64,000 nucleotides of DNA from Gryllus longicercus (GCA_038098605.1 JAZDUA010000008.1:9345001-9409000), one strand, 5' to 3'. Counted from the first letter of the stretch, positions 43,115-54,700 are shown. The notes: generated by a model not told the origin, from the letters alone. Translations and numbers: made by a program.

Positions 43115-44380
43115 GTGACGAAACTTGACAAATATAGTAATCGAGGATTATTCCATGCAAACGTTCAACAAGTGTTAAAGAGACGCGTTGCGTCAATGAC
43201 GATGCAACTAAGTAAAAAACAAAGAATTATTATTATCCGTCGACCAATTAAAATGGCGTACACTGTGTCCATGGACTGCCTACAGTTTAGTTCATAAAAA
43301 TGTGTTTATTCTTTTTTCTCTGAAAACAATTTCTTTAAAAAATAGTCGACATTCAGCTGTTTTCAGAAAAGTAGAATGCTGCACGATGTTTATTGTTAAT
43401 AGGGCCTGTAGCACGTAGCATTCTTGTGCCCTGTGTGTTCTCGATTCGTTACTGCCCAGCAGATTTGACTGTAAGCGATAGGGCAAATTGGGGGCCAACT
43501 GAATCGAATGTAGCGACCATTAATATCCCATAAGTATTCTGGACGGGTCAATGAAATTCAATAATTTTACCTAATCTGTCTTACTAGGAATTTTCTCGTA
43601 GTTGAATGGATAATTAATATGTAGTTACAAGCAAAGACACAACTCTTTGCTTTCTCCTTGCATCTTACGATAAGCGCACTACAAGTACAAACAAAATCAT
43701 GAATATTATTGTTGTGAGTGACGTATGGCCATTATTAGGTGAAAATGGCTTCTCATTGTTGCATTTACCACTTCAAATCGTCAATCATTCTTACTGTCAA
43801 AAACCGTTACTAATAATACTTATTCTGCTCTAATAAAAGAAAATGAACGTGCGAGTGATCAACTCTTACAAGGCAATTGACTTTAATTTTTAAAGTATCT
43901 GAAAGACATACTGTCGAACAGGCCGAAAATACATTTCCCTCATATGATAGCATTTGAATGCGCGTCTGTACGTTAAAGGGATGGATATGCCATTTTCAGA
44001 ACACTATGACATGTTTATTCTCAAATTCATCTTTGTATCAGTTCCTTATTACCTTAATGCTAAATAATACCTTAAATGGACTGAAAATGATGTAAATTAC
44101 TATCATAATGTTTGCAAACGACATCTAATTACGCAGTGTCTGCACGTGTTGCGGTTTCAAGTAGCAGAGGTCGCACATTTTTGCATGCTCGCGTGTGTAG
44201 CTTACGGAAGGTACTACACACAGAAGGTCACCAAATGCGTAGTAGATTCATTATATGCAAGGTCTGCAACATGAATACATTCCCTTCTTTTATTCTGCGA
44301 GTTGATTATTTTCAATGAAAAAGTTTCTCTTCGAAAAATGACTCCTAGAAATAGATATATCAAAGATGTCCAGTTAGCTC
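43115..44380. other. Anonymous AT-rich DNA
   Basis: No feature identified. Confidence 0.6.
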
Positions 44381-44381
44381 A

Positions 44382-44394
44382 CTCAACAACACTT
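44382..44394. other. SINE-C target-site duplication, left copy
   Basis: CTCAACAACACTT, identical to 44740-44752. Confidence 0.9.
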
Positions 44395-44739
44395 TTTTTT
44401 TTTTTTCGTTAATCGGCCGACTAGGACCACGCTTGCAAGCATCCTGCCTTTACCGTGGCTCAGTTTTTATTTATTCTCACGGTGGCAGGTGCTTGCGACA
44501 ATTTTTTGGGGGGACCAGCATTTTTAGCTGGATCCGGTTTTTATCCCCCAAGGTTGTTAGCCCTGGGGGTATGGAGGATGAAATGATGATATGATGATAA
44601 TGGGGGTGAAAGGACAGCACATACAGACATACACAAACACACAAATATACCCATGCCCGAGGCGGGACTCGAACCCGCGATCTTCTGGTCCGAAACCACT
44701 CCGGCACTACTGCCTTAGCGATCTCGGCCATCTGATCGG
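44395..44739 (-). mobile_element. Complete tRNA-derived SINE (SINE-C), minus strand
   Basis: About 345 bp between perfect 13-bp direct repeats. On the minus strand the head reads GATGGCCGAGATCGCTAAGG (A box, 44712-44730) and CGGGTTCGAGTCCCGC (B box, 44665-44675), closing a tRNA-like unit that starts near 44735. The body contains GTGTGTTTGTGTATG, CTGTCCTTTCACCCCCATT, a run of ATCATC, CCCCAGGGCTAACAACCTTG, GGATCCAGCTAAAAATGCTG and AAGCACCTGCCACCGTGAG. It ends in a tail of about 12 A (T run at 44395-44406). Head, tail and duplication all intact indicate a fairly recent insertion. Confidence 0.92.
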
Positions 44740-44752
44740 CTCAACAACACTT
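44740..44752. other. SINE-C target-site duplication, right copy
   Basis: CTCAACAACACTT, identical to 44382-44394. Confidence 0.9.
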
Positions 44753-44772
44753 ATTTTTATTATTTTTAAACA

Positions 44773-44775
<3 letters not shown>

Positions 44776-44816
<41 letters not shown>

Positions 44817-44817
44817 T
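44776..44817. repeat. (ATT)n microsatellite
   Basis: About 14 units, 24 bp from the SINE-C head. Confidence 0.97.
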
Positions 44818-44899
44818 ACGTATCAGCCATTTCTGACCACTCTACATGATTAACGTGTGTAAATATTAGTATCACTTTTCAGCTGTATCTCTCGGTAAG

Positions 44900-45055
44900 A
44901 CAAGGTTGCTGCGTCTTGAATTATGATTTATGTGGTAGGATGATGATGAGGGGTGAAAGGACAATCAAATACGACTATGCCCACGCATACTTGAACCTGC
45001 AGCCTCCTCGGCGAAGACGACAGCTGCCGCAACAGTCTGCGCCACATGGGGCCGG

Positions 45056-45056
<1 letters not shown>
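44900..45056 (-). mobile_element. Degraded SINE-C copy (minus strand)
   Basis: On the minus strand: CATGTGGCGCAGACTGTTGC (A-box-like), GCAGGTTCAAGTATGCGTGG (B-box-like), GCATAGTCGTATTTGATTG and GTCCTTTCACCCCTCATCAT, the same order as in the complete copy at 44.4 kb. The distal half is absent. Confidence 0.7.

Positions 45057-45100
<44 letters not shown>
45057..45100. repeat. (ATT)n microsatellite
   Basis: About 14 units abutting the head of the degraded SINE-C, the same relation as at 44776. Confidence 0.97.
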
Positions 45101-45101
<1 letters not shown>

Positions 45102-45700
45102 AATGGATTCTCATCGTCGCGGTTTTAAGCAAACTCCACCCCACAGGCTTATGTACCCGTCACGGGAACATGATGTAGAGTACTAAGAGTCCTGCCTCAG
45201 AAGGGAAGCCAAACCCCGCATGCGCGAGTTCACTGAAACTCCGAAATCAAAAGAAAAAAGGTTAATCGGATCTAATTCTCCACAGATTTAACAGTCTCAT
45301 CTCCATCTTTTGACTTGTCGTACCACTGCCCTGAAATAAACTCTTTGGCTCGTGTGAATTAGTCTTCTATTTCTTTCCGACTTAGAGATAGACCATTAGG
45401 CTCTTCAAGATGGAAAGGGGTTATGATTATGAATGAATAATGGAATGCGCAAAATTGTAAAATGGGTTCCATGCCACAACCATTTGAGGATAACGTTTTT
45501 ACCCAATTCGGCATCTGAACCCCAGCTCTCCGTTTACACAGGGTGAATCAGTCCTCTTTGCTTATTCGCCGAGACATCCGGGACATTATCCCATAATTTT
45601 ATCTAATGAACAGACTGAATTTGCGAAAATCATATACTCCTTGATTTGTTTTGGAAATAACGTTAAACTTTGGGCTATGCGTTTGAGCGCGTGTAACACG
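45101..45700. other. Anonymous DNA, possibly the 5' part of the Tc1/mariner element
   Basis: No reading frame recognised. CAGGGTGAATCAGTCC near 45539 could be a transposon end, but no inverted partner is found. Confidence 0.35.
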
Positions 45701-45829
45701 GACTATGGGAAGTGACCTCGCATCAGGGATCTCTGGAAAACGCAACTATCAAACCCAATATTACTATACGCGAAACCCCGGAAGTGAACACAAGGCAAAT
45801 AGAGCTCCACGCTTCAGAGATTCGTCTGG

Positions 45830-45885
45830 CGGACAACTCATACGGAGAGATTACGAACTGCGCAAATTCTGCATGCACAAATGCA

Positions 45886-45933
<48 letters not shown>

Positions 45934-46470
45934 AATTTTTGAAACATGTTCTTTGGACAAATGAATCATGTTTTACAGAAACTGGCATAATTAATCTGCA
46001 CAATTTGCATGTGTGAGCCGAGGAAAATTCACATTTGTACGTAGTGTAGCTCACCAACAGCGATTCTCTGTAAATGTGTGGGTTGGCATTGTAGATGAAT
46101 TTATCATCGGTCCTCAATTCTTAACCGAGCGTTTGAGAGGCGATCAGAATATGGATTTTATAACTGTGATACTCCCCTCGCTTTTGGAAGACGTCCCGTC
46201 GAATGTGAGGGCACAGATATGGTATCAGCATAATGGCGCAGTCCCACATAAATGCCACTGATTTTGGAATACCTGATATGTAATTTCCAGATGGATGGTT
46301 TGGATGAGGATGACCAGTAGCATGGCCTCCTTGGTCTCCGGATTTGAATCTGCTGGACGTTTTTTTCTGGGAGTTAATAAGAGGCCGCGGTTATGCTACC
46401 GAAGTCGTGGATCGTGATGACCTTTTTCGGCGCATTGAAAGCGTGGGGGCAGAAATTAACTGACAACCTG
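45830..46470 (+). pseudogene. Tc1/mariner-superfamily transposase, dead copy
   Basis: Reads (over frame changes and stops) RDYELRKFCMHKC, a Lys run, then EFLKHVLWTNESCFTETGII (45934-45993), a badly broken middle part, WYQHNGAVPHKCH (about 46223-46260), VAWPPWSPDLNLLDVFFWEL (about 46320-46378) and RGYATEVVDRDDLFRRIES. These are the regions around the three catalytic acidic residues. The first two Asp are Asn here (WTNES for WTDES, HNG for HDG), each explained by one G-to-A change. SPDLNLLD is kept. The N-terminal DNA-binding region is not recognisable. Confidence 0.82.
45887..45931. repeat. A45 homopolymer inside the transposase
   Basis: 45 consecutive A in place of a short Lys codon run between the KFCMHKC and EFLKHV blocks. 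The transposase register is kept on both sides, so the run grew in place rather than arriving as the tail of an inserted retrocopy. Confidence 0.9.
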
Positions 46471-46537
46471 GGAGAGTTGTGCGCGTCACGGAGGCCGAAC
46501 GAAACAGATGCCTATCTTGCGTTCACACAGGAGGAAG

Positions 46538-46585
46538 AAATTTAACACTTGAAGATCCCCATTTTAAACACTTGAAGATCCCCTG
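46538..46585. repeat. 22-bp direct duplication
   Basis: AACACTTGAAGATCCCC occurs twice 22 bp apart (about 46543 and 46565), just 3' of the transposase relic. It may mark the end of that element. Confidence 0.6.
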
Positions 46586-46589
46586 TTAC

Positions 46590-48245
46590 ATCAGGTTAAA
46601 ATGCAAAATTTTGACTGTGTATAAAAATAATAATGAATCCTAATTAACACTCAAACTTTTTTTCTCTCCTTTCACATTTTTTAGATAAGTAGGTAATGAT
46701 ACCCAACACAAAGCAATATTTACTATAATATTAGGATACATTTATGCAAAAAATGATCAATAACACAAAATATCAAAATTTTGAATACAGTTTACACTAT
46801 TTTCTTTTGCACACATGAACAACTTAGTGTACTCTATCATAAGGTCTTGTATTAGCAACGAGGACTGACACACCTGTAAAGGCAATGCAATCGTTACTTC
46901 TTGATTTCTATTATCATCGCATTCATAAGGTACTATAATTTCAGGACAACATATTTGTCAGCAATGAAGGGAATAAATCATAAATATATGTATGAAATGT
47001 TGCAAAAACGTTTCGTTTATTAGATAATTTAAAACTTGACGCCATGCGAAAATATTTACAGCTCAGTTTATAGTGCAATCTCACTACCATTTAATTGGCA
47101 CCTACAATGCGCGTTTACCCTTGGATGATTTAATATTGGAAGCAGCTGTGCTGGTATTCTAATGAGATTGTGGATTTACAGCAGGTGTCAGTTCGTGAAC
47201 AAGGAATTCCTATTTCTCTGCCTCAACGTAGTAGTGGTTGTGACCGCGACCTCAAAAAGACTTCTATTAAGCCAATAGCAGCGCACCATTCACTGGTCAT
47301 TGTGCTTTCCATGCCCTGGGGCTCCGCCATACAAACACGGTCACGCCACCTGTTACTTTCTTCGTTAGTCTGTTGGCGCCAAGTGAAACTACTTTTACTC
47401 CCACCGTTGCCAGGAAAAAATGCATATACACTGTTGACTTTGCATTAAATTATCTCTCATATCTTCAATGTAAATATCCTTATCCGTAACTCCACCATCT
47501 GTTCACGTTTTCTTGCGTTCAGTGGAAAATATTTTTATTGAAATTATCATTCATCAGTAAGTCGATTCCTTCACGAAGCGCACGATGAGGGATAGTGGTA
47601 ACTGGTAAGTAATTACAAATAGATTTTTTAAAGAGAGAAATGTTTTTATCAATTCTTGTCAAAAACGCTCGTTTGTATCTGTATTCAGAGTTCAACTTGT
47701 GTATGGATTCGGTTAGGGATCTCATAATTTATTAAAAAATGCACAAAATACACTTTCAATATTTCGACGTTAAATAAATAATTAAAAAAATAACTCAAAA
47801 ACCAAGATTTGTACAGTATGTATTTGATTCACTATTGATTAGTTACAAACTATTCTCATAAACGTTTAAACAGTAAATCTTGAGCTTGTGGGATTGTTAC
47901 AGCAGACGAAGCGAAAATATCGAGTTTTAGAGTGTAAACTCTTTGTATATGCAAAGATTAGTGAGTACACAAACGAGAAGTATAGAAATTGCTCGACATG
48001 CGTTACTTCATAAAGAATATTCAGTCCCTATTAGAATATATATTGCATTACATTTTTAAGATAAGGTGGATAACACTGTATCTTAAAATAGTCCAAAAGT
48101 ACTTAAAGTACTTATACCATTGAATATGGAACATTTCAATTGCATTCTTAGAAATATGAAGCCTATATTCACAATTAATAGTGATTATAATATTGCAGAA
48201 TTTAGAAACCTCCATCCTCAGTTTTGGAGAATGAACTACATGAAA
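46590..48245. other. Anonymous AT-rich DNA
   Basis: No gene recognised. A 92-codon frame at 47170-47448 lies in a slightly GC-richer block but shows no motif. Confidence 0.55.
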
Positions 48246-48249
48246 CTAT

Positions 48250-48436
48250 ATTTTGAGTGTTTTCGATTTTTCGTTTTTTGATTTTTCGATTTTTCGATTT
48301 TTCGATTTTTCGATTTTTCGTTTTTTCGATTTTTCGTTTTTTCGATTTTTCGATTTTTCGTTTTTGATTTTTCGTTTTTCGATTTTTCGTTTTTCGTTTT
48401 TCGATTTTTCGTTTTTCGATTTCTGATTTTTCGACT
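48250..48436. repeat. TTTTTCGA-type minisatellite
   Basis: About 185 bp of CGATTTTT and CGTTTTT units of 7-8 bp. It gives a Lys/Asn/Arg-rich artefact frame on the minus strand. Confidence 0.95.
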
Positions 48437-48499
48437 TCCCATTATAGCTTAAAGTAGTTCATGTTTTGTTTCCTCTTTTCTACATTTCTTCGTTTCGCG

Positions 48500-48920
48500 C
48501 ATTGTAATCGCAAGGATTCCGCTAGTGCACTCTACCAGTTGAACACACGAGAGGCTGGCTGTTCCCGCGCTCCCACAGCCTACGCCTGACCCTCGCATCC
48601 ATCACCTCTCATCCCGCGTCTGCCGCCCTCGATGCGGCGATGCCGCGTCCCCGTCGGTGAGTGGCTGGCTGTAGGTCGTTTGATACAGTGACGCATGTGC
48701 CACAAACCCGTCGCCGCCCACAAGAAACCCCTCGCAACAGGAACACGTTACGCGCCGCGCCGCGCCGGGCCGGGCCGCCCAGCCCAAAAGGAAGAGCGCG
48801 ACGTCGCAGAGCAACACAAAACAGGCTGCTGCCGCGCCGGATTGGAGGCCCGTGACGTGGGCAGCCGCCCGGACTCGCCCGCTGGCCACCGACGTCGCGC
48901 TCTCCTCACCAGTTCAAGGT
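48500..48920. other. GC-rich island
   Basis: About 400 bp, CpG-dense, with open frames on both strands (95 codons minus, 130 plus) lacking motifs. A pyrimidine run with a T11 tract follows at about 48969-49007. It is similar in character to the islands at 0.66 and 31.9 kb. Confidence 0.5.
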
Positions 48921-49009
48921 TGAATCGATCTAGATTGCGTAATTCAGTATTGCATTCCTCGGAGTCGTGTTTCTGTTTCTTTTTTTTCTTCTCTTTTTTT
49001 TTTTTTTGC

Positions 49010-49825
49010 CAGGAAGAAATATTAGAGGCATCTTCTCGAACGAATCGAAAAGTACGATATGCTTTAAGACGGACAAATTGCGTTTGATAGTGGTTCATAA
49101 ATTATGAAACAGGATTTATTGTGAGATGTAACTCACTTAATAGAAGGATTTCTTAATTACTTCTACAATTCAAAGCAATGACTTGAATTTTCAGCTTACT
49201 GTCAGCAAATTATTGTTCCACATACGCAGTTCAATGAACAACGTCTAAAATAATGAAAATGTATTAACCTCCCTCTAAATGGCACTATTTTCCCTCCGAT
49301 AGATTGAGACACCTGTCGCATTTATTTTTCTCTGTTGCAGATAGGTAAAGCGTTGAAGAAAATATTGAAAACTGGTTAGGTTAACTGATACGAAATACTC
49401 ACTAGCATGTTGGATAGTAATTGAATTTCTGCATACCTTTGTAGTTTATCTAACAATAATATACCATTGTGAGTTTGTTCAAAAAGAAAACTATTATGCA
49501 ATAGTCCATAATATCATTATCCAAACTACTTTCCCCGAACCAAGAACAACAAAAATCGCTGTAATTATTAATATCTCATTATCCGAAAAGATTAAAAATG
49601 TCGAGGGTTTTGAGATTTTGTAGACGCTTTTGCATTAGGTTTCTTAGAAGTAGATCAATTTGTGATGATGAAACTTCTAAAAAGATATTTAGACGGCAAA
49701 CTTCTAACATTATAAATTTTAATTTTATCCGATGCGTATGTATATATACACTAAGTAATAAAAGAAGAATAGAGAAAATGAGAGGCAAATGTAGAAAATG
49801 CTGCAGAAAATGAGATTAAAATTTA
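49010..49825. other. Anonymous AT-rich DNA
   Basis: No feature identified before the family-B cluster. Confidence 0.55.
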
Positions 49826-49827
49826 AA

Positions 49828-50160
49828 AGTTTTTTTCATAAGAACCGTCCGTCCGTATATCAGTTCGTCTGTCCGTCCGCCTGTGTATCCATCCGTCAGT
49901 CCGTCCGTTCACGTATCTCTCCGAGTCCGATGCTTGTAAACAACAGTATTCATAGTATTTTTTTCCAAAACGAATATTCCCCGACCGATCCGGCAACATT
50001 TAAAGTCCTACGATTTTCACAAGAATTCTTGAAAGTTTGTGGGTACTTTACATGGTGTCTCGGGAACATATTGAGAATTTTCGAAATAATGGCTATAATT
50101 CTTACTATCTCGCTCTTACTAAGTAAGAAGAGAATGTATTGTAATCGTGCGTAGAAAAAC
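49828..50160 (+). mobile_element. Family-B dispersed repeat
   Basis: GTCCGTCC-type run at 49846-49912 with irregular CCGCCTGTGTATCC variants, then AAACAACAGTATTCATAG, GAATATTCCCCGACCGATCC, AAAGTCCTACGATTTTC and GGGTACTTTACATGG. Distal T/A-rich part to about 50.16 kb. Confidence 0.75.
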
Positions 50161-50164
50161 GGCG

Positions 50165-50640
50165 AATTTTCAGCAGAGAAAGTCTTACTGTCGGACCCTA
50201 GTAACGAAAATGTGGATAAATCCGTTCCTATAAGTTATTTATAACAAGTGGATTAGCTAGAATCCAAGTTTTAGGTTCTGGGTTCTTGTTACCGAAAAAT
50301 CTATTGACGGACAAGCGGTCCGTCCGTTCGCCCATCTGTGGACAAGGTCAAACCGTTTTGGCGATTTTCTCCGAAATGTGTATTTCCCAATCGATCTGAA
50401 CAAACTTGAGTATTTGGAAGTTTCAAATGGTTTGATTTTTGAAGTTACTATTTTATATGAAACCTCAAAAACATAATTTTTTTTTTAATTGCCTCCCATT
50501 TCATTGAACCAAATTAGATTAAACTTCAATCTCGAATGAAAAATCCCGTTAAAATTCTTTTTGTTGCTGTTTTATGAATATTTCAAAAGTCTAAGCATGC
50601 TTTTTGTGCCTTCCTGCACTAGAATATTGAAGATAAAAAT
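50165..50640 (+). mobile_element. Family-B dispersed repeat, long copy
   Basis: It follows the previous copy head to tail. Lead: GGACCCTAGTAACGAAAATG, GTGGATAAATCCGTTCC. Core: TTACCGAAAAATCTATTGAC, GGACAAGCGGTCCGTCCGTT, CATCTGTGGACAAG, AACCGTTTTGGCGATTTTC, TTTCCCAATCGATCTGAAC. This copy shows best where the lead and core join. Confidence 0.75.
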
Positions 50641-51530
50641 TTTCTTTAATGAAATCTATTCTTTAAAACAGTTCTTGAAATAAAGTAACGAATAATTTTT
50701 GAAAAATATTTGTATTGTTTTTGCGCGATTTTCGTGAAATTTAAACAATTTTATTGCAATTATATTTTTCAAAAATAGCCAGAATATTTTCTTGAAATGT
50801 TTCCTCATATCAATCAAGGGACGGTAAGAAAATTGGTGCACCTCATTTCCGGCAAACTCACTGTATTTTCATCAATGTAACATTGTAAATGTTAAATATT
50901 GAAGAGAGATATTTTTGCTTGCAATGATATCTTTTCTAAACAAGTGATGTAAAAACGGCACATTCTTTCTTGCATTATTTCCAGCGTATCATACGTAGAA
51001 GTAAGGATAATTTAACAAATAAATTGAAGTGAGAACTAAAGGACATCCAATATATCGCATTATGAATGCATACGAAACTATGATATCATTACCTTATTCA
51101 CATCTGTATAATTTTATACAGAAAGTTTAGTTTCAAATTGGTTTAAGAAATACCTCGAAAAGTGCGCATTGGAACAAGTAAAATAGGTAATAAAAGTTGT
51201 TTGCATCTACTGGGCCAATCTGATGATACTAAACTTGACCCTCTACCCCTACACTCTGGGGCTGGGGGAGGGGAAAATAAAGAAGTTAAATGGAACCCCG
51301 TTTTTTATTGCATATTCAGATTCTCCCGGTAAAAATACGTATCTTTTGTATTTAAGGTTTTTTTCGTTTCGTGATAGATGGGGGGGGGGATTTACAAAAA
51401 AACAAAATTAGCAACAAGCGGGTTTTTTCTACACACTCCTCAAATGAAAAAAAGTGTTAAATAATTAAGAAGTTACTCAATGATACTAAACGTCGCAACA
51501 ACCAAACAACAACAAAAACAACTTTTAGTC
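50641..51530. other. Anonymous AT-rich DNA
   Basis: No feature identified. There is a G9 run at about 51382-51390. Confidence 0.55.
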
Positions 51531-51534
51531 AAAT

Positions 51535-51880
51535 ATTTGGTGCAATATTTTTGAAAATTTTGAAAATGTCCCAGGAGTTTCATGTAAAGTTCCAGCCAAA
51601 ATGAAAATATCTGTTTCCAATTCAATAAGCCGCGACATCAGCTAGACCAATTGAGGAATATTAATTTTTAAGAAAATCAGCTGAACGGTTTAACAGCAAT
51701 CGTTGTTAATATCGAACACACAGACGTATTTCGATCAATCGATTTTTCGGTACTAGAGACCCACAAAATATGGATTATGGCTGGAGCACATGTTAGAGGA
51801 TTTTTTCTCTATTTAGAAACGTTATTTATCCACTTTTTCTTTACCATGCCCGGCAATAAGAGTTTTCCTGCCAAACATTC
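51535..51880 (-). mobile_element. Family-B dispersed repeat (minus strand)
   Basis: On the minus strand: CCTCTAACATGTGCTCCAGC, CATAATCCATATTTTGTGGG, TACCGAAAAATCGATTGATC, ACCGTTCAGCTGATTTTC, ATATTCCTCAATTGGTCTAG, then TTTTCAAAATTTTCAAAA. The GTCC run is reduced to ACGTCTGTGTG. Confidence 0.75.
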
Positions 51881-51884
51881 GCCC

Positions 51885-52585
51885 TCCCCCACCCCCCTCA
51901 GCATTACATATCTTTCCTGATACTGCGTCAACAGAAGCGAGAAATTAAAAAGTATACAATTTATAATTTACATAATTCAAATATTCTGAGTATATAGCTA
52001 CACAAGTGTTTGTATCGAAATAAGGTTAGTATGACTTCTGAGTATTAATCAGGTGTCATGTTCGTGTATTAAGCATTGACAACGGTTCAATAAATCATTT
52101 CACATTCCTCGTTTATTAAACGTTTTCTTGAACATATAATTGGTGCCAACTGTATTTTAGCCTGGTGTATTATTTACTTGAATAAGGGGAGCTACCGAGA
52201 CTGCAAGGAATATTTTATCCCTCCGAACAATAAACGTTCATTCTTAAGAAGGAAATACAGGTATGCATTTCTGAGCACTAACGAATCTCACGGCGTTTAA
52301 AAACATGTTAAGATAAGATAGACGTGCGTATCTTGAAAAAAGGAGAAAATACGAGTATGAGGGGGACAGTTACTCTCACTCTTAACCACTACACACACTG
52401 ATTACCCCATAACTTGATTTAACTTTAAACAGACATCCACTATAGAAGACAATGTATCTCGCAAAAATTATTTCGGTGGAGGTCGTGAAATAGCTACAGA
52501 TACTTTTAGCATTTACGCCAAATTATAATTAAAGTATATTATCATTTAAAAAGCTTCGATTTAACTTATGAATAAATAAATAATC
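51885..52585. other. Anonymous AT-rich DNA
   Basis: No feature identified. Confidence 0.55.
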
Positions 52586-52586
52586 A

Positions 52587-53070
52587 GGGTGGCCAGCAAA
52601 CCTGGAATCCATGAAAACCGAAAAAAACGAAATTTGAAAAAAAGAAAAAGACTGAAGAACCGAAAAAACGGGAATTTGATTTGAAAACAGGGTTTTTTTC
52701 ATTATTTTCAGATTTTAACACTAACGTTTAGCACAAATTCACATATGTCGTCGTATTCAAAGTGCATGAATTAACGCAGAACATGATAATGGCGAATACT
52801 AATATGCACGCATGTATAAAAAATGCCATATCTATGCTTTACAATTGCGATCTTTGACTCGCGGGTCACACGAACTTCAAACATTGCAGTGTGTGGAGCT
52901 GCAACATGGGCAGAGTGGGTAACACTCCAGAGCACCAACATGGTTTTCATGGTTATGGGCAGCACGTACACGGACGAGGTATTCGCGAAAAAAAAGAACC
53001 TCAGCGGGAACTCAATCACAAGGTTTTTGTTAGTGTCCTACCGCTTCTTTGATGACTTTTTGGCGTAGTC
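52587..53070 (+). mobile_element. Possible hAT-like element fragment
   Basis: CAGGGTGGCCAGCAAACCTG at 52587, followed by repeated AACCG-GAAAAAC-GGGAATTT phrases (to about 52690), resembles the left end of a widespread class of DNA-transposon-derived repeats. Balanced-composition sequence to about 53.07 kb follows, with overlapping 81-82-codon frames on both strands and no transposase motif. No right end is found. Confidence 0.35.
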
Positions 53071-53074
53071 TAAG

Positions 53075-54185
53075 CTATCTTTGCTTATTTCAGTGACAGT
53101 GTTCGAATTGTAAGGGAACACGAGCAAAATGAACATGCGGAAATCTTGACGTGTTGCCCGACAGTAAATTCGAGTACACTATGCTCTTAGCTCACGAATT
53201 GGAAGGTAGTGAGTCTAATAATGAAATACATTAGCACACAATGTCATCAGTCTGCCGTGAGATCTAGTGCTACCGCTGATTTCATCAACCTTCGTCAAAT
53301 CGGACTATACGATCGTAATTTTCATGAATGTCAAATGTTTGACACCTCGTTACGTTTCACCAGGACTTTTGGGGTAGAAATGACGCTCTGTTACGTTTGA
53401 CGATTCATCAAGAAACGTACGTTCGTTTAGCAACCTCGTACAGAGGTTAGCTACAATGTCGCAACGCATTTCCTAATTGGCTGCTGAATACAGATGACGT
53501 ATGAAGATAGATGACGTACGAGAACGATATGTCCAGAAGGTTGGCATTGTTTGCACATTTCAGGAGAAATATATTTTTCTAAATCGTTCTAATGCATCCC
53601 ACCCGGAGACAATTTATACATGCTTGCAGTCTACGGTCACTCTAAAAGGAATGTTCACTATTGTAAAAATAATCTTCCTTTACTGCTATATCTTCTGCAA
53701 ATACCATATATTGTAGCTGTAATAAGCCAATAACAAAAGAAAAGGACATTATTTACAGAATGGTTCTCTACGGATAACAAAATTCCATTGCAATTGCCAA
53801 CCACAAGGTGAAGATATCTTGTAGCATAAAAACTTACATCTGGATGCTGGATGTAAATACTGGATTAGGTGCTTATTTTTGTTTATGGGGTATTCCAGTG
53901 GTGGTTTTATTTCTTCTAAAATCTTTACGAACATCGACTTTGACCTTCTTTGCCTGGTTACGAATTGAGTATTGTCCAATTCATTAAAACAATTATTCTG
54001 GAATATTCAAATCGTGAAAGTCGGTGATGGCAGGGTGTCTCGGTCAGTCAAAATTTGACGAATACTTCGTTGACCGCCCAATGAAACGACCTTGGTGAAA
54101 TGGGAATATGTGGTGTTTTACCGAGCTGTCAGTTGTGCGACTTTCGTCAAAGCTACTGTTTGAGATTGGTGAAATCTGCTTTTAG
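53075..54185. other. Anonymous AT-rich DNA
   Basis: No feature identified. Confidence 0.55.
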
Positions 54186-54189
54186 AGTA

Positions 54190-54522
54190 AATTCAAAATT
54201 CTGGTCTCTCGACATGTGTCGTGAAGTGCGAGTAAATAAAAGTATATGAGGGTAAGGGGAGAGAACGGGGCAAGGTTGAGGAAGGAAAGATTTCGCGCGG
54301 GCAGTTTTCCGTTTGTTAGTTTACTGCCTCTGCATTCATTTAAAAGTATAGATTGGATAAAGAACAGAAAACTATCAGAGTATCCGGGTGTTAGAATTCT
54401 CTTTCAAGTATCAGTTGAGTTTGAACCTTGTAATCCAACTGCAGTGTCAAAAAATTGTTTCCGTCAAGACTCGAATCTTAAGATTTTCAGGTCAGAGACA
54501 CTGTGATGGAGTGTTTGTCTCT
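54190..54522 (-). mobile_element. SINE-A copy, degraded (minus strand)
   Basis: Compared with the 19.2-kb copy: GGGCAAGGTTGAGGAAGGAA, AGATTTCGCGCGGGCAGTTT, CCGTTTGTTAGTTTACTGC, GTATAGATTGGATAAAGAAC and GAATTCTCTTTCAAG. The head end AAGATTTTCAGGTCAGAGAC and CACTGTGATGG corresponds to the B-box side at 19.66-19.68 kb. A box not clear. Confidence 0.65.
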
Positions 54523-54529
54523 TTTTTAG

Positions 54530-54700
54530 TTACCTCTGCCAGTGGTATTGTTGACACACGTACAGACGACGAGCACAGACGGCGGGTACGGGCAAAGATA
54601 CAAACGACGGATAGGTAAACGGAGGGACAAATGTATAGAACGCTTTTTCGGTACCAGGCTCTATGAAAACGTGCATTTTGTTACAACAACGAAAATAGTA
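54530..54700 (-). mobile_element. Family-B core fragment (minus strand)
   Basis: On the minus strand: GAGCCTGGTACCGAAAAAGC, then TTTGTCCCTCCGTTTACC and further CGTC/CCGT phrases, with ATACCACTGGCAGAGG beyond. It abuts the SINE-A copy at 54.5 kb. Confidence 0.5.

Noticed and set aside
44660..44740. Functional tRNA gene (minus strand) at the perfect A and B boxes
   Set aside because: The tRNA-like unit is the head of a 345-bp SINE with A tail and target duplication; acceptor-stem pairing is poor.
45887..45931. Poly(A) tail of a processed retrocopy inserted at 45.9 kb
   Set aside because: Transposase-like residues flank the run on both sides in register, and no target duplication was found.
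48236..48442. Lys/Asn/Arg-rich minus-strand ORF (about 68 codons)
   Set aside because: Translated CGATTTTT minisatellite.
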